This document shows, piece after piece, positions 56,796-64,000 of a stretch of DNA of 64,000 nucleotides. The notes under the pieces were generated by a model, which was given only the letters and a program-made list of their open reading frames with translations, ran no database searches and was not told the DNA's origin. The translations under genes and the position numbers were made by a program. Positions within the stretch are counted from its first letter, which is position 1. Each line of letters opens with the position of its first letter. The stretch is from Variovorax sp. PBS-H4 (GTDB taxonomy: Bacteria > Pseudomonadota > Gammaproteobacteria > Burkholderiales > Burkholderiaceae_C), in the NCBI RefSeq assembly GCF_901827205.1, contig NZ_LR594675.1:1736001-1800000 (forward strand). The letters run 5' to 3'.

Positions 56796-58520
56796 CTACG
56801 CCAGCGCCTGCGGCCCGCGTATCAACCCGCCCGGCAGCGCACCGGTCACCTGGCCGTTCTCCATGATCGTCTCGCCCCGCTTCAGCGTCGCGCGATAACC
56901 CTCGGCGGTCTGCACCAGCCGCCGCCCGCCTGCCGGCAGGTCGAAGGCCACGTAGGGCGGCGGCAGGCGCAGGCGGTCGAAGTCGATGATGTTGATGTCC
57001 GCCAGGTATCCCGGGGCGAGCAGGCCACGATCGCGCAGGCCGTAGATGGCGGCGGTGTCGCGGGTCTGGCGCTGCACCATCAATTCGAGCGGAAGCGTCG
57101 GACCACGGCGACGGTCGCGCGCCCAGTGCGTGAGCATGTAGGTCGGCATGCTCACGTCGCAGATATAGCCGCAGTGCGCGCCGCCATCGGCCAGGCTCAT
57201 CATCGTGCGCGGATGCTGCAGCTGCGTGTGCAGCTGGCTCAGGTCGTTGTAGGCGTAGTTGAAGCTCGGGAAGTAGATGATCCCGCGGCCCTCGTCGGCC
57301 ATGAGCATGTCGTACGCCACCTCGAGCGGCACGCGGCCCTCGCGTTCGGCAATGGCGGCGATGCTGCTCTCCGGCGGCGGCTCGTAGTCGGGCTCGCTGC
57401 CCAGCGCATACATCTTCTGGAAGCTCTGGGTCAGGTAGGCGAGGCGCGTGTCGTACTTCGCCGCACCCATCAGCGTCTCCATGTCGGTGAGCTGCGCGCG
57501 CACTTGCGGGTCGCGCAGGCGGGCCAGCTTCTCGGGCCAGGGCAGCGGCGCGATCTGCTGCCACAGCGGATGCGACATGAAGGGATGGGTGGACCCCAGC
57601 CACGCCATCAGGATGCCCGCCGGCCGCCCAGCCACCGCGCCATACAGCGGGATGCCGGCCTTGTGCGTGTCGTCGAGCGTCGCCAGCAGCCGGGCCCAGG
57701 TGTCGGGCGTCTGGTCGGTCTGCACCAGCGCGAAGGCCACGGGCAGCCGGTTCTCGCGCGCCACCTCGGTGAGCCACGGCACCTCGGTTTCCATCTGGTA
57801 ATGGTTGGAGGTCATCTGGAAGACGCCGTGGCCGACTTCGCCCAGCGTGCGCGCCAGGCCGAGGATCTCGTCCGGCGATGCGAAGGTGCCGGGCGGGTAC
57901 TTGCGGCCGTCGTACTTGTGGATGATGGTGCGGCTGGTCGACAGGCCCAGCGCACCGGCGCGCAGGCCTTCGCGTGCGAGCGCCACCATGGCACGGATGT
58001 CGTCCTGCGTCGCCTCGTCGTGCGTCACGCCGCGTTCGCCCATCACATAGGCACGCAGGGCCGAATGCGGGATCTGGGCGCCCACGTCGAGCGCTCGCGG
58101 CATGCGCTCGAGCGCGTCCAGGTACTCGGGAAAGCTCTCCCAGTCCCAGCGGATGCCCTCGGCCAGCACCGTGCCCGGGATGTCCTCCACGCCTTCCATG
58201 ACGCTGATCAGCCACTCGCGCCGATCGGGCTTGACCGGCGCGAAGCCCACGCCGCAGTTGCCCATCACCACGCTGGTCACGCCGTGGTCGGTCGAGGGGC
58301 TGAGGTAAGGGTCCCAGGTGGCCTGGCCGTCGTAGTGCGTGTGCACATCGACCCAGCCGGGCGTGACGATGGCGCCGTCCGCATCGATGGTGCGCCGGGC
58401 CGGGCCCAGCTTGTCGCCGATCTCGGCAATGCGGCCGGCGGCGATGCCGACATCGGCCCGCCGTTGCGGCGCGCCACTGCCGTCGATCAAGGTGCCGCCG
58501 CGAATGAGGGTATCGAACAT
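56796..58520 (-). CDS. N-acyl-D-amino-acid deacylase-family amidohydrolase
   Basis: 574 codons. N-terminus LIRGGTLIDGSGAPQRRADVGI and metal site VDVHTHYDGQATWDP near 57-71 are typical of the D-aminoacylase/DAA family; GVTSVVMGNCGVGFAPV near 80 has the Cys metal ligand, TSNHYQMETEVPW near 240 and SLADGGAHCGYICDV near 447 supply later His and Asp. Acts on N-acyl-D-amino acids, or on related amides, in the cytoplasm (no signal). Co-directional with the Bug gene 19 bp upstream and under the same probable LacI control. Confidence 0.88.
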   Translation of the reverse strand: MFDTLIRGGTLIDGSGAPQRRADVGIAAGRIAEIGDKLGPARRTIDADGAIVTPGWVDVHTHYDGQATWDPYLSPSTDHGVTSVVMGNCGVGFAPVKPDRREWLISVMEGVEDIPGTVLAEGIRWDWESFPEYLDALERMPRALDVGAQIPHSALRAYVMGERGVTHDEATQDDIRAMVALAREGLRAGALGLSTSRTIIHKYDGRKYPPGTFASPDEILGLARTLGEVGHGVFQMTSNHYQMETEVPWLTEVARENRLPVAFALVQTDQTPDTWARLLATLDDTHKAGIPLYGAVAGRPAGILMAWLGSTHPFMSHPLWQQIAPLPWPEKLARLRDPQVRAQLTDMETLMGAAKYDTRLAYLTQSFQKMYALGSEPDYEPPPESSIAAIAEREGRVPLEVAYDMLMADEGRGIIYFPSFNYAYNDLSQLHTQLQHPRTMMSLADGGAHCGYICDVSMPTYMLTHWARDRRRGPTLPLELMVQRQTRDTAAIYGLRDRGLLAPGYLADINIIDFDRLRLPPPYVAFDLPAGGRRLVQTAEGYRATLKRGETIMENGQVTGALPGGLIRGPQALA

Positions 58521-58539
58521 GGGTGTCGGTCTCTTTCTT

Positions 58540-59541
58540 TCAATCGAGCTTGATGTTGGCGCTTCGGATGACTTCGCCCCACCGCTCGCTGTCGCTCTTC
58601 ACGATGGCGGCGAACTCGGGCCCGCTCACGCCCGAAGGCTCGTTGCCCTGGGCCTCGATCAGCTTGAGCATCTCGGGCATCCGCGCCACCTTGGCAAGCA
58701 GCGACGCCACCTGCTTCGCGAGTGCCGGGTCCATCTGCCCGGGGCCGAAGATCCCTTGCCAGCCCACGATGTCGAGGCCTTTCACGCCCTGCTCGGAGAT
58801 GGTGGGAAGGTCGGGCAGGACCGAGACGCGCGTCGGCGTGGCAGCGCCGATGCCCTTGGCCTTGCCGGCCTTGATGAGCGCAACGGCGCTCGCGGTGCCG
58901 TCGAAGTACAGGTGAACATCGCCACTGACCAGCGCCCGCGACGCATCGGCCGTTCCCTTGTAGGGGACGTGCACCATCCGCGTCCCGGTGCGCATCTGCA
59001 GCAGTTCGCCGTTGAGGTGCGACGTGGAGCCCGCGGAGTACGAGGCGTAGTTCAGCTTGCCCGGGTTGGCGCGCGCATAGGCCACCAGCTCCTGCACGTT
59101 GTTGACCGGCGCCGACGGGTTGGCGATCAGCACAGTCGCCGACTTGACCATCTGCGCCAGCGGCGTGAAGTCGCGCACCGGGTCGTAGGGCAGCTTCGCG
59201 TAGAGGTGCGGGTTCTGCGTGTGCGTGATGACGATCGTGTAGAGCAGCGTATGCCCATCCGCCGGCGCGCGTGCCACTTCCTGTGCACCGATGAAGGTGC
59301 CGGCGCCTGGCTTGTTGTCCACGATCACCGGATGCCCGCCGAGTTCGTCGCCCATCAGCTTCGCGATCACGCGCGCGGTCGTGTCCGAGCCGGAACCGGC
59401 GGGGAAGGGCACGATGATGCGGATCGGCTTGCCGGCGATCGGCCAGGACGGCTGGGCAAGGGCCGGCAATGCGAGCGCGGCACCAGCGACGAGCGCGCCT
59501 TGGAGCAGCAGGCGACGTGAGGAAGTGGGAGCGGTTTTCAT
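58540..59541 (-). CDS. Bug/TctC-type periplasmic receptor under LacI control
   Basis: 333 codons. Signal SSRRLLLQGALVAGAALALPALAQ; body WPIAGKPIRIIVPFPAGSGSDTTAR, VIVDNKPGAGTFIGAQEVA near 75, DGHTLLYTIVI near 96, MVHVPYKGTADASRALVSG near 187. Starts 50 bp from the palindrome ATGCAAGCGCTTGCAT, and the D-aminoacylase-like gene follows closely, so the two form an inducible uptake-and-hydrolysis unit. Confidence 0.93.
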   Translation of the reverse strand: MKTAPTSSRRLLLQGALVAGAALALPALAQPSWPIAGKPIRIIVPFPAGSGSDTTARVIAKLMGDELGGHPVIVDNKPGAGTFIGAQEVARAPADGHTLLYTIVITHTQNPHLYAKLPYDPVRDFTPLAQMVKSATVLIANPSAPVNNVQELVAYARANPGKLNYASYSAGSTSHLNGELLQMRTGTRMVHVPYKGTADASRALVSGDVHLYFDGTASAVALIKAGKAKGIGAATPTRVSVLPDLPTISEQGVKGLDIVGWQGIFGPGQMDPALAKQVASLLAKVARMPEMLKLIEAQGNEPSGVSGPEFAAIVKSDSERWGEVIRSANIKLD

Positions 59542-59590
59542 CGGGGGTCTCCAGAAGGTGGGGCCCTGAAACGCAAGGCCCGGGCGTCTT

Positions 59591-59606
59591 ATGCAAGCGC
59601 TTGCAT
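59591..59606. promoter_or_regulatory. LacI-type operator 1
   Basis: ATGCAAGCGCTTGCAT, a perfect 16-bp palindrome of the CG-centred type used by LacI/PurR-family regulators. It is 50 bp upstream of the Bug ATG and shares its 14-bp core TGCAAGCGCTTGCA with a second site 102 bp away. Confidence 0.85.
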
Positions 59607-59693
59607 TGAGCTTAAGGCGATGACGCAGAAGATGTCCACTAGGGGATTTCCCTGAGAGAACCAGGAATTGAGCGCCGGCGCCGGCCTTGCTGC

Positions 59694-59707
59694 TGCAAGC
59701 GCTTGCA
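59694..59707. promoter_or_regulatory. LacI-type operator 2
   Basis: TGCAAGCGCTTGCA, identical core to operator 1 and 30 bp upstream of the LacI ATG at 59737. Likely autoregulatory site; centre-to-centre distance of 102 bp to operator 1 would allow a repression loop. Confidence 0.85.
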
Positions 59708-59736
59708 AATTCGTATGATCAGCGTGCTCGCACGCC

Positions 59737-60780
59737 ATGCCGAATTCACTCCGCCCATCGTCCCGCGCCGCCGCATCGAGCGCCCGCTCGGCCTCCCTGG
59801 CCGACGTGGCCGCGCTCGCGGGCGTGTCCACGGGCACCGTCTCCCGTGCGATGTCGAAGCCGGAGATGATCAGCGAGGCGACCCGGGTCCGCGTGATGGA
59901 GGCGGCCGACCGGCTGGGTTACGTCGTCAACGGTGCGGCGCGCGCCCTCGCGATGCGGCGCACCAAGACCATCGGCGCCGTCGTTCCGCGCTTCGGCAGC
60001 TCTTCCTTCCCGGCCATGATCCAGGCGCTGGAGGCCACCCTCGCCGAGCAGGGCTACACGCTGCTGCTGTCGGCGCCCGAGGGCCGGCGCGAGAAGGAGC
60101 CGGACATCCTGCGGGCGATGCTCGAGCGCGGCGTCGATGCCGTGGCGCTCCTGGGCACCGACCAGCCGCCGGCCGTCCTCTCCATGCTGGCGGCCCATCG
60201 CACGCCCTATGTGCAGATGTGGGCGCCGCCCGGTTCGGGCAGCGACGCCGTGGGCTTCGACGAGCATGCGGCCGGTGCGCAGGTGGTGGCCCACCTGGCT
60301 GCGCTGGGGCACAAGCGCATCGGCTTTGTCGGCGGCCGCAGCAAGGACAGCGAGCGCGCCCGGCACCGCTTCGAGGGCCTGGCGCTTGCATTGGCGCGGC
60401 ACGACATGGCGCTCGACGAGCGCGCCATCATCGAAACGGAGTACGGCTTTGCGGAAGGCTTCACCGCCATGCAGGAGATCCTGGGGCGGCGCACGCCCGT
60501 GACCGCGATGGTCTTCGGCACCGACTACCTGGCGGCCGGCGCCCTGGCCGCGCTCGACCAGGGCGGCATCGCGGTGCCGCAGGCGCTTTCCGTGGCAAGC
60601 TTCAACGACAACGACTTCGCGGCGTACCTGCATCCGCCGCTGACCACGGTGCGTTTGCCCATCCGCGAGATCGGCGAGGCGGCGGGCCGGCTGCTGCTGG
60701 CGCGGCTGGGCGGCGAGCACTTCGAGCCGCCGCCAATGCACGTCGAGCTGATCGTGCGGCGCAGTACCGGGCCGGCCTGA
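59737..60780 (+). CDS. LacI-family transcriptional regulator
   Basis: 347 codons from the ATG at 59737. HTH: SLADVAALAGVSTGTVSRAMSKPEMIS, with hinge helix GYVVNGAARALAMRRTKTIG. Effector domain is a periplasmic-binding-protein fold: AVVPRFGSSSFPAMIQALEA near 82, AVGFDEHAAGAQVVAHLAALG near 170, TAMVFGTDYLAAGALAALDQ near 255. The two palindromes between this gene and the Bug gene at 59541 are its probable sites. The effector is probably the ligand or product of the D-aminoacylase pathway. Confidence 0.92.
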   Translation: MPNSLRPSSRAAASSARSASLADVAALAGVSTGTVSRAMSKPEMISEATRVRVMEAADRLGYVVNGAARALAMRRTKTIGAVVPRFGSSSFPAMIQALEATLAEQGYTLLLSAPEGRREKEPDILRAMLERGVDAVALLGTDQPPAVLSMLAAHRTPYVQMWAPPGSGSDAVGFDEHAAGAQVVAHLAALGHKRIGFVGGRSKDSERARHRFEGLALALARHDMALDERAIIETEYGFAEGFTAMQEILGRRTPVTAMVFGTDYLAAGALAALDQGGIAVPQALSVASFNDNDFAAYLHPPLTTVRLPIREIGEAAGRLLLARLGGEHFEPPPMHVELIVRRSTGPA

Positions 60781-60829
60781 CATTCAGCGCCGGCATTCGT
60801 CACACCAGGAACCGAATGGAGCAAAGATC

Positions 60830-61690
60830 ATGACCCAGGGAATGTTCGATCGTGAACTTGGAGACACCGGCAACATCGTTGCTCTCGAACACGTCAATCT
60901 TGCAATCCCCGACCAGCAACTCGCAACCGTCTTCTATGTGATGGGACTGGGCCTGACGCGCGACCCCTATCTCTTCACCGGCACCAACAACATGTGGATC
61001 AACATTGGCCGCAATCAGATTCACATGCCGACCGGCGCGCCGATGGTCTTGCCCGGCACCCTGTCGCTGGTGATGCCGCACCACGAAGCCCTGCTGCAGC
61101 GATTGGCGGGCGTGTCGGAGTTGCTCGCCGGGACTCGATTCACATTCGAAGCGCGCGCCGACCACGTTGCCGCCACCTGCCCGTGGGGCAACCGATTCCG
61201 CATCTTCGAGCCCTCGGAGCGCTTCGCACGCGCGCGCCTGGCTTTGCCGTGCGTCGAACTCGATGTCCCGCGTGGCACGGCCGCGGGGATCACGGCGTTC
61301 TATCGGGAGATCATGGGGGCCCGCGCAACGGTGGACTCGGACAGTCAGGGCGCATCGGCGCGCGTCATGGTCGGCCCGGGCCAGACGCTGGTATATCGGG
61401 AAGGGGACGAAACGATCGTGCCGTATGACGGCCACCATATACAGATCTATGTGAACGATTTCTCGGGGCCGTACGAGCGCCTGCGTGCGCGAGGGCTGGT
61501 CAGCCAGGAAGACGATACCTACCAGTACCGGTTCCGCCAGATCATCGATCCCGCGACGTCGCAGCCGCTCGTCATGCTCGAGCACGAGGTGCGCAGCCTG
61601 CTGCACCCACTCTATGGCCGACCGCTGGTGAATCGCGATCCGCGTGTGACCAACCGGAACTACGTGGCGGGTTGCGAAAGCTTTCGCTAG
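60830..61690 (+). CDS. VOC-superfamily protein with two glyoxalase/dioxygenase-like modules
   Basis: 286 codons. Two beta-alpha-beta-beta-beta modules: the first begins IVALEHVNLAIPDQQLATVFY (His22), the second covers about 140-255 with HHIQIYVNDF near 204 and LVMLEHEVRS near 247. The metal-binding His and Glu positions are partly kept. Members include extradiol dioxygenases, glyoxalases and isomerases. It follows the LacI gene by 49 bp; the next gene reads oppositely. Function unknown. Confidence 0.75.
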   Translation: MTQGMFDRELGDTGNIVALEHVNLAIPDQQLATVFYVMGLGLTRDPYLFTGTNNMWINIGRNQIHMPTGAPMVLPGTLSLVMPHHEALLQRLAGVSELLAGTRFTFEARADHVAATCPWGNRFRIFEPSERFARARLALPCVELDVPRGTAAGITAFYREIMGARATVDSDSQGASARVMVGPGQTLVYREGDETIVPYDGHHIQIYVNDFSGPYERLRARGLVSQEDDTYQYRFRQIIDPATSQPLVMLEHEVRSLLHPLYGRPLVNRDPRVTNRNYVAGCESFR

Positions 61691-61728
61691 GGTCGTGGAA
61701 ACCCGTTCAAGATGAGGGAAGTCGCGAT

Positions 61729-62475
61729 TCAGGCGAGCAGTGCGCCTGCACCGGGAACAACGGGTTCGAGGTCGAGGTGATCGAGCATGCGCCGCACAGT
61801 GCAGACCGCGGTCGAGACGGTCCGGATGCCAAGCATGTCCTCGATGCGCTGGATGGCGGGCAGGGATGGCATTTGCACGCACGCGGATGCCACCACGACG
61901 TCGGCGCCGCGTGTGTCGAGGCGCCGCACGTCGTCGATGAGCAGCATCGGATCGCGCAGCCCGACCTCGAGGTTGTCGGGGATCTCGAAGCAGATCGAGT
62001 CGATCACCTCGATGCCTTCGTTTTCAATGTACTTCACGACCAGATCCGTGAGGGGCCGCATGTACGGCGCCATGATCGAGACGCGCCTGGCGCCCAGCGT
62101 GTTGAGGCCGTCGATCAGCGCACCAGCCGAGGTCATCACCGGTGCGATCGACTGGTTGGCGCGCGCCACTGCCGTCAGCTCGCCCTCGGTCTCCCGGTGG
62201 TAGCCCAGTCCCATCGCCATGATCGCGACCAGGCAGGCCGTGCTCATCACGTCGACCCGCGCGTCGGCCAGTTCGGCTGCGCAACGCAGGCTTTCCTTGT
62301 TCATAGCCTCGAGTTCTTCCTTCGTCACCTTGTGCATGCGCATGCGGCTCGAGTGGAAGGTGAAGCGCTCGGGTCGAATCGCTTCGCGCGCGCGCAGCAT
62401 CGCGGGCACCTCGGTCTCCATCGTGGTGTTGGAACTGGGCACGATTTGCCCGATCCGGAAGTTGCGGGTCGTCAT
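61729..62475 (-). CDS. Maleate cis-trans isomerase-like (Asp/Glu racemase superfamily)
   Basis: 248 codons from the ATG at 62475. GQIVPSSNTTMETEVPAML near 9 is the maleate isomerase/arylmalonate-decarboxylase N-motif. The two catalytic cysteines are at Cys81 (STACLVAIMA) and Cys199 (ASACVQMPS), as in MaiA/NicE, which turn maleate into fumarate. This would feed the TCA cycle from a ring-cleavage product. It is distal in a unit of monooxygenase, Bug receptor and isomerase. Confidence 0.87.
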   Translation of the reverse strand: MTTRNFRIGQIVPSSNTTMETEVPAMLRAREAIRPERFTFHSSRMRMHKVTKEELEAMNKESLRCAAELADARVDVMSTACLVAIMAMGLGYHRETEGELTAVARANQSIAPVMTSAGALIDGLNTLGARRVSIMAPYMRPLTDLVVKYIENEGIEVIDSICFEIPDNLEVGLRDPMLLIDDVRRLDTRGADVVVASACVQMPSLPAIQRIEDMLGIRTVSTAVCTVRRMLDHLDLEPVVPGAGALLA

Positions 62476-62485
62476 GAGGTTTCTT

Positions 62486-63466
62486 TCAGTCCAATGAAAT
62501 GCTGGCGCGCTTGACGATGTCCGCGAAGCGGCGGGTATCGGCGGCGGCGACACGCGTGATCTCCGCAGGTGCCGCGCTCCAGGGATCGAAGCCGAAGCCA
62601 GCGAAACGCGCGCGCACTTCCGGCTCGGCCAGGGTCTTCGCCACGCTCGCATTGATGCGGTCGATCACTGGCTTGGGCGTTCCCCTGGGTGCGTAGAGCG
62701 CGACCCACGTGCGCAATTCGAAGCCGGCCGGGCCGCCGGCCTCTGCGACGGTCGGCACATCCTCGTAGCCGGCCAGTCGTTTCGCGCCGGCATAGGCCAG
62801 CAGCCGGACCTTCCTGGCGCGGTAGAGCGGATCGACGGTCGCCGCCGTACCGAAGGCCCAGTCGACTTCGCCGGTCGCGACTGCCGTGTACAGCTGCGGC
62901 AGCTCCTTGAAGGGAACGTGCATCATTTCCGTGCCGGTGGTGCCCTCGAGCTGGGCCGTGCCCACATGGGCCACGCTGCCGATGCCCCAGCTGCCAAAAG
63001 TGACCTGCCCCTTCTTCGCCTTGGCGGCCGCGATCAGGTCGGCCATGTTCTTCCATGGCGAGTTGGCGCCGACGACGACGAAGAAGTTCGTCGAATACAG
63101 CGGCGTGACCGGTTCGAAGTCTTTTACCGGATCGAAGGGCAGTTGCTTGTAGAGGTTCGGCTGCAGCGTCATCGGCGTGGCGTCGACGACCAGCAGGGTG
63201 TGGCCGTCGGGCGCCGCACGCTTGACCTCGCCGAGTGCGAGCCAGCTGTTGGCACCGGGCTTGTTGTCGACCAGTACCTGCTGTCCCCATTCGCGGCCAA
63301 GCTTGTCGCCGACGCTGCGCATCACGGCGTCGGGGCCGCTGCCGGCGGAGTAGGGCAGCACGGTGCGAACGGGTTTGGCCGGAAAGGTCTGTGCGGTGGC
63401 GGCGGCGGCAACAACCAGGCACAGGGCACCTATGCCCGACGGCAGGGCAAGAAACAACGAGTTCAT
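62486..63466 (-). CDS. Bug/TctC-type periplasmic receptor
   Basis: 326 codons. Signal ends near AATAQT (residue 26); body FPAKPVRTVLPYSAGSGPDAVMR, VLVDNKPGANSWLALGEVK near 60, DGHTLLVVDAT near 82, MMHVPFKELPQLYTAVAT near 177. The family VPYKG motif is altered to VPFKE. Between the monooxygenase and the maleate isomerase genes; the isomerase ATG is 10 bp from its stop. Confidence 0.92.
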   Translation of the reverse strand: MNSLFLALPSGIGALCLVVAAAATAQTFPAKPVRTVLPYSAGSGPDAVMRSVGDKLGREWGQQVLVDNKPGANSWLALGEVKRAAPDGHTLLVVDATPMTLQPNLYKQLPFDPVKDFEPVTPLYSTNFFVVVGANSPWKNMADLIAAAKAKKGQVTFGSWGIGSVAHVGTAQLEGTTGTEMMHVPFKELPQLYTAVATGEVDWAFGTAATVDPLYRARKVRLLAYAGAKRLAGYEDVPTVAEAGGPAGFELRTWVALYAPRGTPKPVIDRINASVAKTLAEPEVRARFAGFGFDPWSAAPAEITRVAAADTRRFADIVKRASISLD

Positions 63467-63479
63467 GGCGATGATTCCT

Positions 63480-64000
63480 TCAGATGCTGTGGGGGTGGAG
63501 CGCTTCGTACGCCGCGGTGAAGTGCGGATCGCGCTGCTTCAGGTCGTCGTGGCCCACCTGCCCGGTGCGGCGCATGTAGTCGTAGGCGAAGCTGACCGGG
63601 TCGAGGTGCAGCTTGTCCGCAACGCTTTCATACCAGTCCAGGCTCTTTGCCGCCGCGCTCTGGAAGCTCGACGAGGCCGGCCGACGCGTCGCCTCGAACG
63701 CGGCAAAAGCCGCTGGCAGATCCTGCGGGTGCGCGGCCATGCCGCTCTGCAGGGCGATCGCGTCCTGCATGGCCATGCGCGTGCCCGACCCGAGCGAGAA
63801 GTGCACCGTGCGCAGCGCGTCGCCGAGCAGCACGATATTGCGATGCGTCCACTGCTCGTTCTTGACGATGTTGGCCTCGAACCAGAGCGACCGGTTGGTC
63901 AGCAGTTCGTTGCCGCCGAGCTCGGGGCGAAACACCTCGGCGCAGAAACGCCGGCTGTCGTCTTCGCTCGCGGTATCCAGGCCAGCGCGCCGCCACGTGT
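63480..64000 (-). CDS. FAD-dependent aromatic monooxygenase, C-terminal part (5' end outside window)
   Basis: The frame is open to the right edge, so only the last 173 codons are seen. TWRRAGLDTASEDDSRRF, NRSLWFEANIVKNEQW and the FAD/substrate segment IVLLGDALRTVHFSLGSGTRMA match the flavin monooxygenases related to salicylyl-CoA 5-hydroxylase and anthraniloyl-CoA monooxygenase. GDALRTVHFSLGSG is the second FAD motif. If the substrate is salicylyl-CoA or a related acyl-CoA it would give gentisyl-CoA, in line with a downstream maleate isomerase, but the N-terminal half is not available to confirm it. Confidence 0.8.
   Translation of the reverse strand, partial: TWRRAGLDTASEDDSRRFCAEVFRPELGGNELLTNRSLWFEANIVKNEQWTHRNIVLLGDALRTVHFSLGSGTRMAMQDAIALQSGMAAHPQDLPAAFAAFEATRRPASSSFQSAAAKSLDWYESVADKLHLDPVSFAYDYMRRTGQVGHDDLKQRDPHFTAAYEALHPHSI

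Noticed and set aside
1..64000. tRNA or rRNA genes
   Set aside because: No cloverleaf with a CCA-type end or rRNA-like conserved stretch was noticed on either strand; a covariance-model scan would be decisive.

Overview
The window is GC-rich and densely packed. Genes are bacterial with Shine-Dalgarno-led ATG, GTG and TTG starts, many stop/start overlaps (TGATG, GTGA), seven Bug/TctC-type periplasmic receptors and many LysR regulators. This combination is typical of Burkholderiales; a soil or plant-associated member of the Comamonadaceae such as Variovorax is my best inference, but no rRNA or other phylogenetic marker is present to prove it. I saw no rRNA, tRNA, CRISPR array, insertion sequence or prophage. 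The window looks like stable chromosomal or second-replicon DNA devoted to catabolism and transport.

Layout. 1-3.2 kb: AttH-like protein (cut by the left edge), a cyclic-nucleotide-binding membrane protein and two hypothetical proteins. 3.2-6.1 kb: Bug receptor and cupin enzyme divergent from a LysR gene. 6.1-9.2 kb: exported esterase, MHYT sensor, SUMF1-fold protein lacking the catalytic cysteines. 9.3-15.2 kb: a MocR-type regulator missing its PLP lysine, an exported cupin, then an exported acetamidase/formamidase-like protein coupled to a Zn/Mn-type ABC receptor and an extended permease with no ATPase. 15.3-18.1 kb: small stress/envelope proteins, a YbhN-like membrane protein, an EthD protein and a hemerythrin. 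18.2-20.9 kb: a complete nitrate/taurine-type ABC importer. 21.1-23.4 kb: malic enzyme MaeB. 23.6-26.2 kb: a large lipoprotein with a duplicated domain and Ala-Pro linker, followed by a 612-bp AT-richer intergenic region.

26.8-34.4 kb is a putative glutathione/CoA-dependent catabolic locus: two class III CoA-transferases, LysR, a kappa-type GST/HCCA isomerase-like protein, a Nu-type GST, a Bug receptor and glutathione reductase. 34.4-42.2 kb is a Fur-box-flanked iron-acquisition locus: PepSY membrane protein, DUF2271 with a probable FMN-attachment motif, DUF4198, ApbE, a flavodoxin/FNR-type reductase, a TonB-dependent siderophore receptor and a PiuC-type dioxygenase. Together these could move electrons from NAD(P)H across the membrane to release siderophore iron in the periplasm.

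42.2-46.7 kb: Bug, hydrolase and cupin opposite a LysR gene, then a second LysR reading the other way. 46.9-56.7 kb is a long co-directional operon built on the hydroxyquinol pathway (intradiol dioxygenase, maleylacetate reductase) with two TrzN/AtzA-type amidohydrolases, a GMC oxidoreductase, two Bug receptors, an FMN reductase and a SnoaL-like protein. 56.8-60.8 kb: an N-acyl-D-amino-acid deacylase-like gene and Bug receptor divergent from a LacI regulator, with two copies of the same perfect palindrome between them. 60.8-64 kb: a VOC protein, then a minus-strand set of FAD aryl-CoA-type monooxygenase (cut by the right edge), Bug receptor and maleate isomerase. The common theme is uptake of organic acids or aromatics by single binding proteins paired with local degradative enzymes and local regulators.
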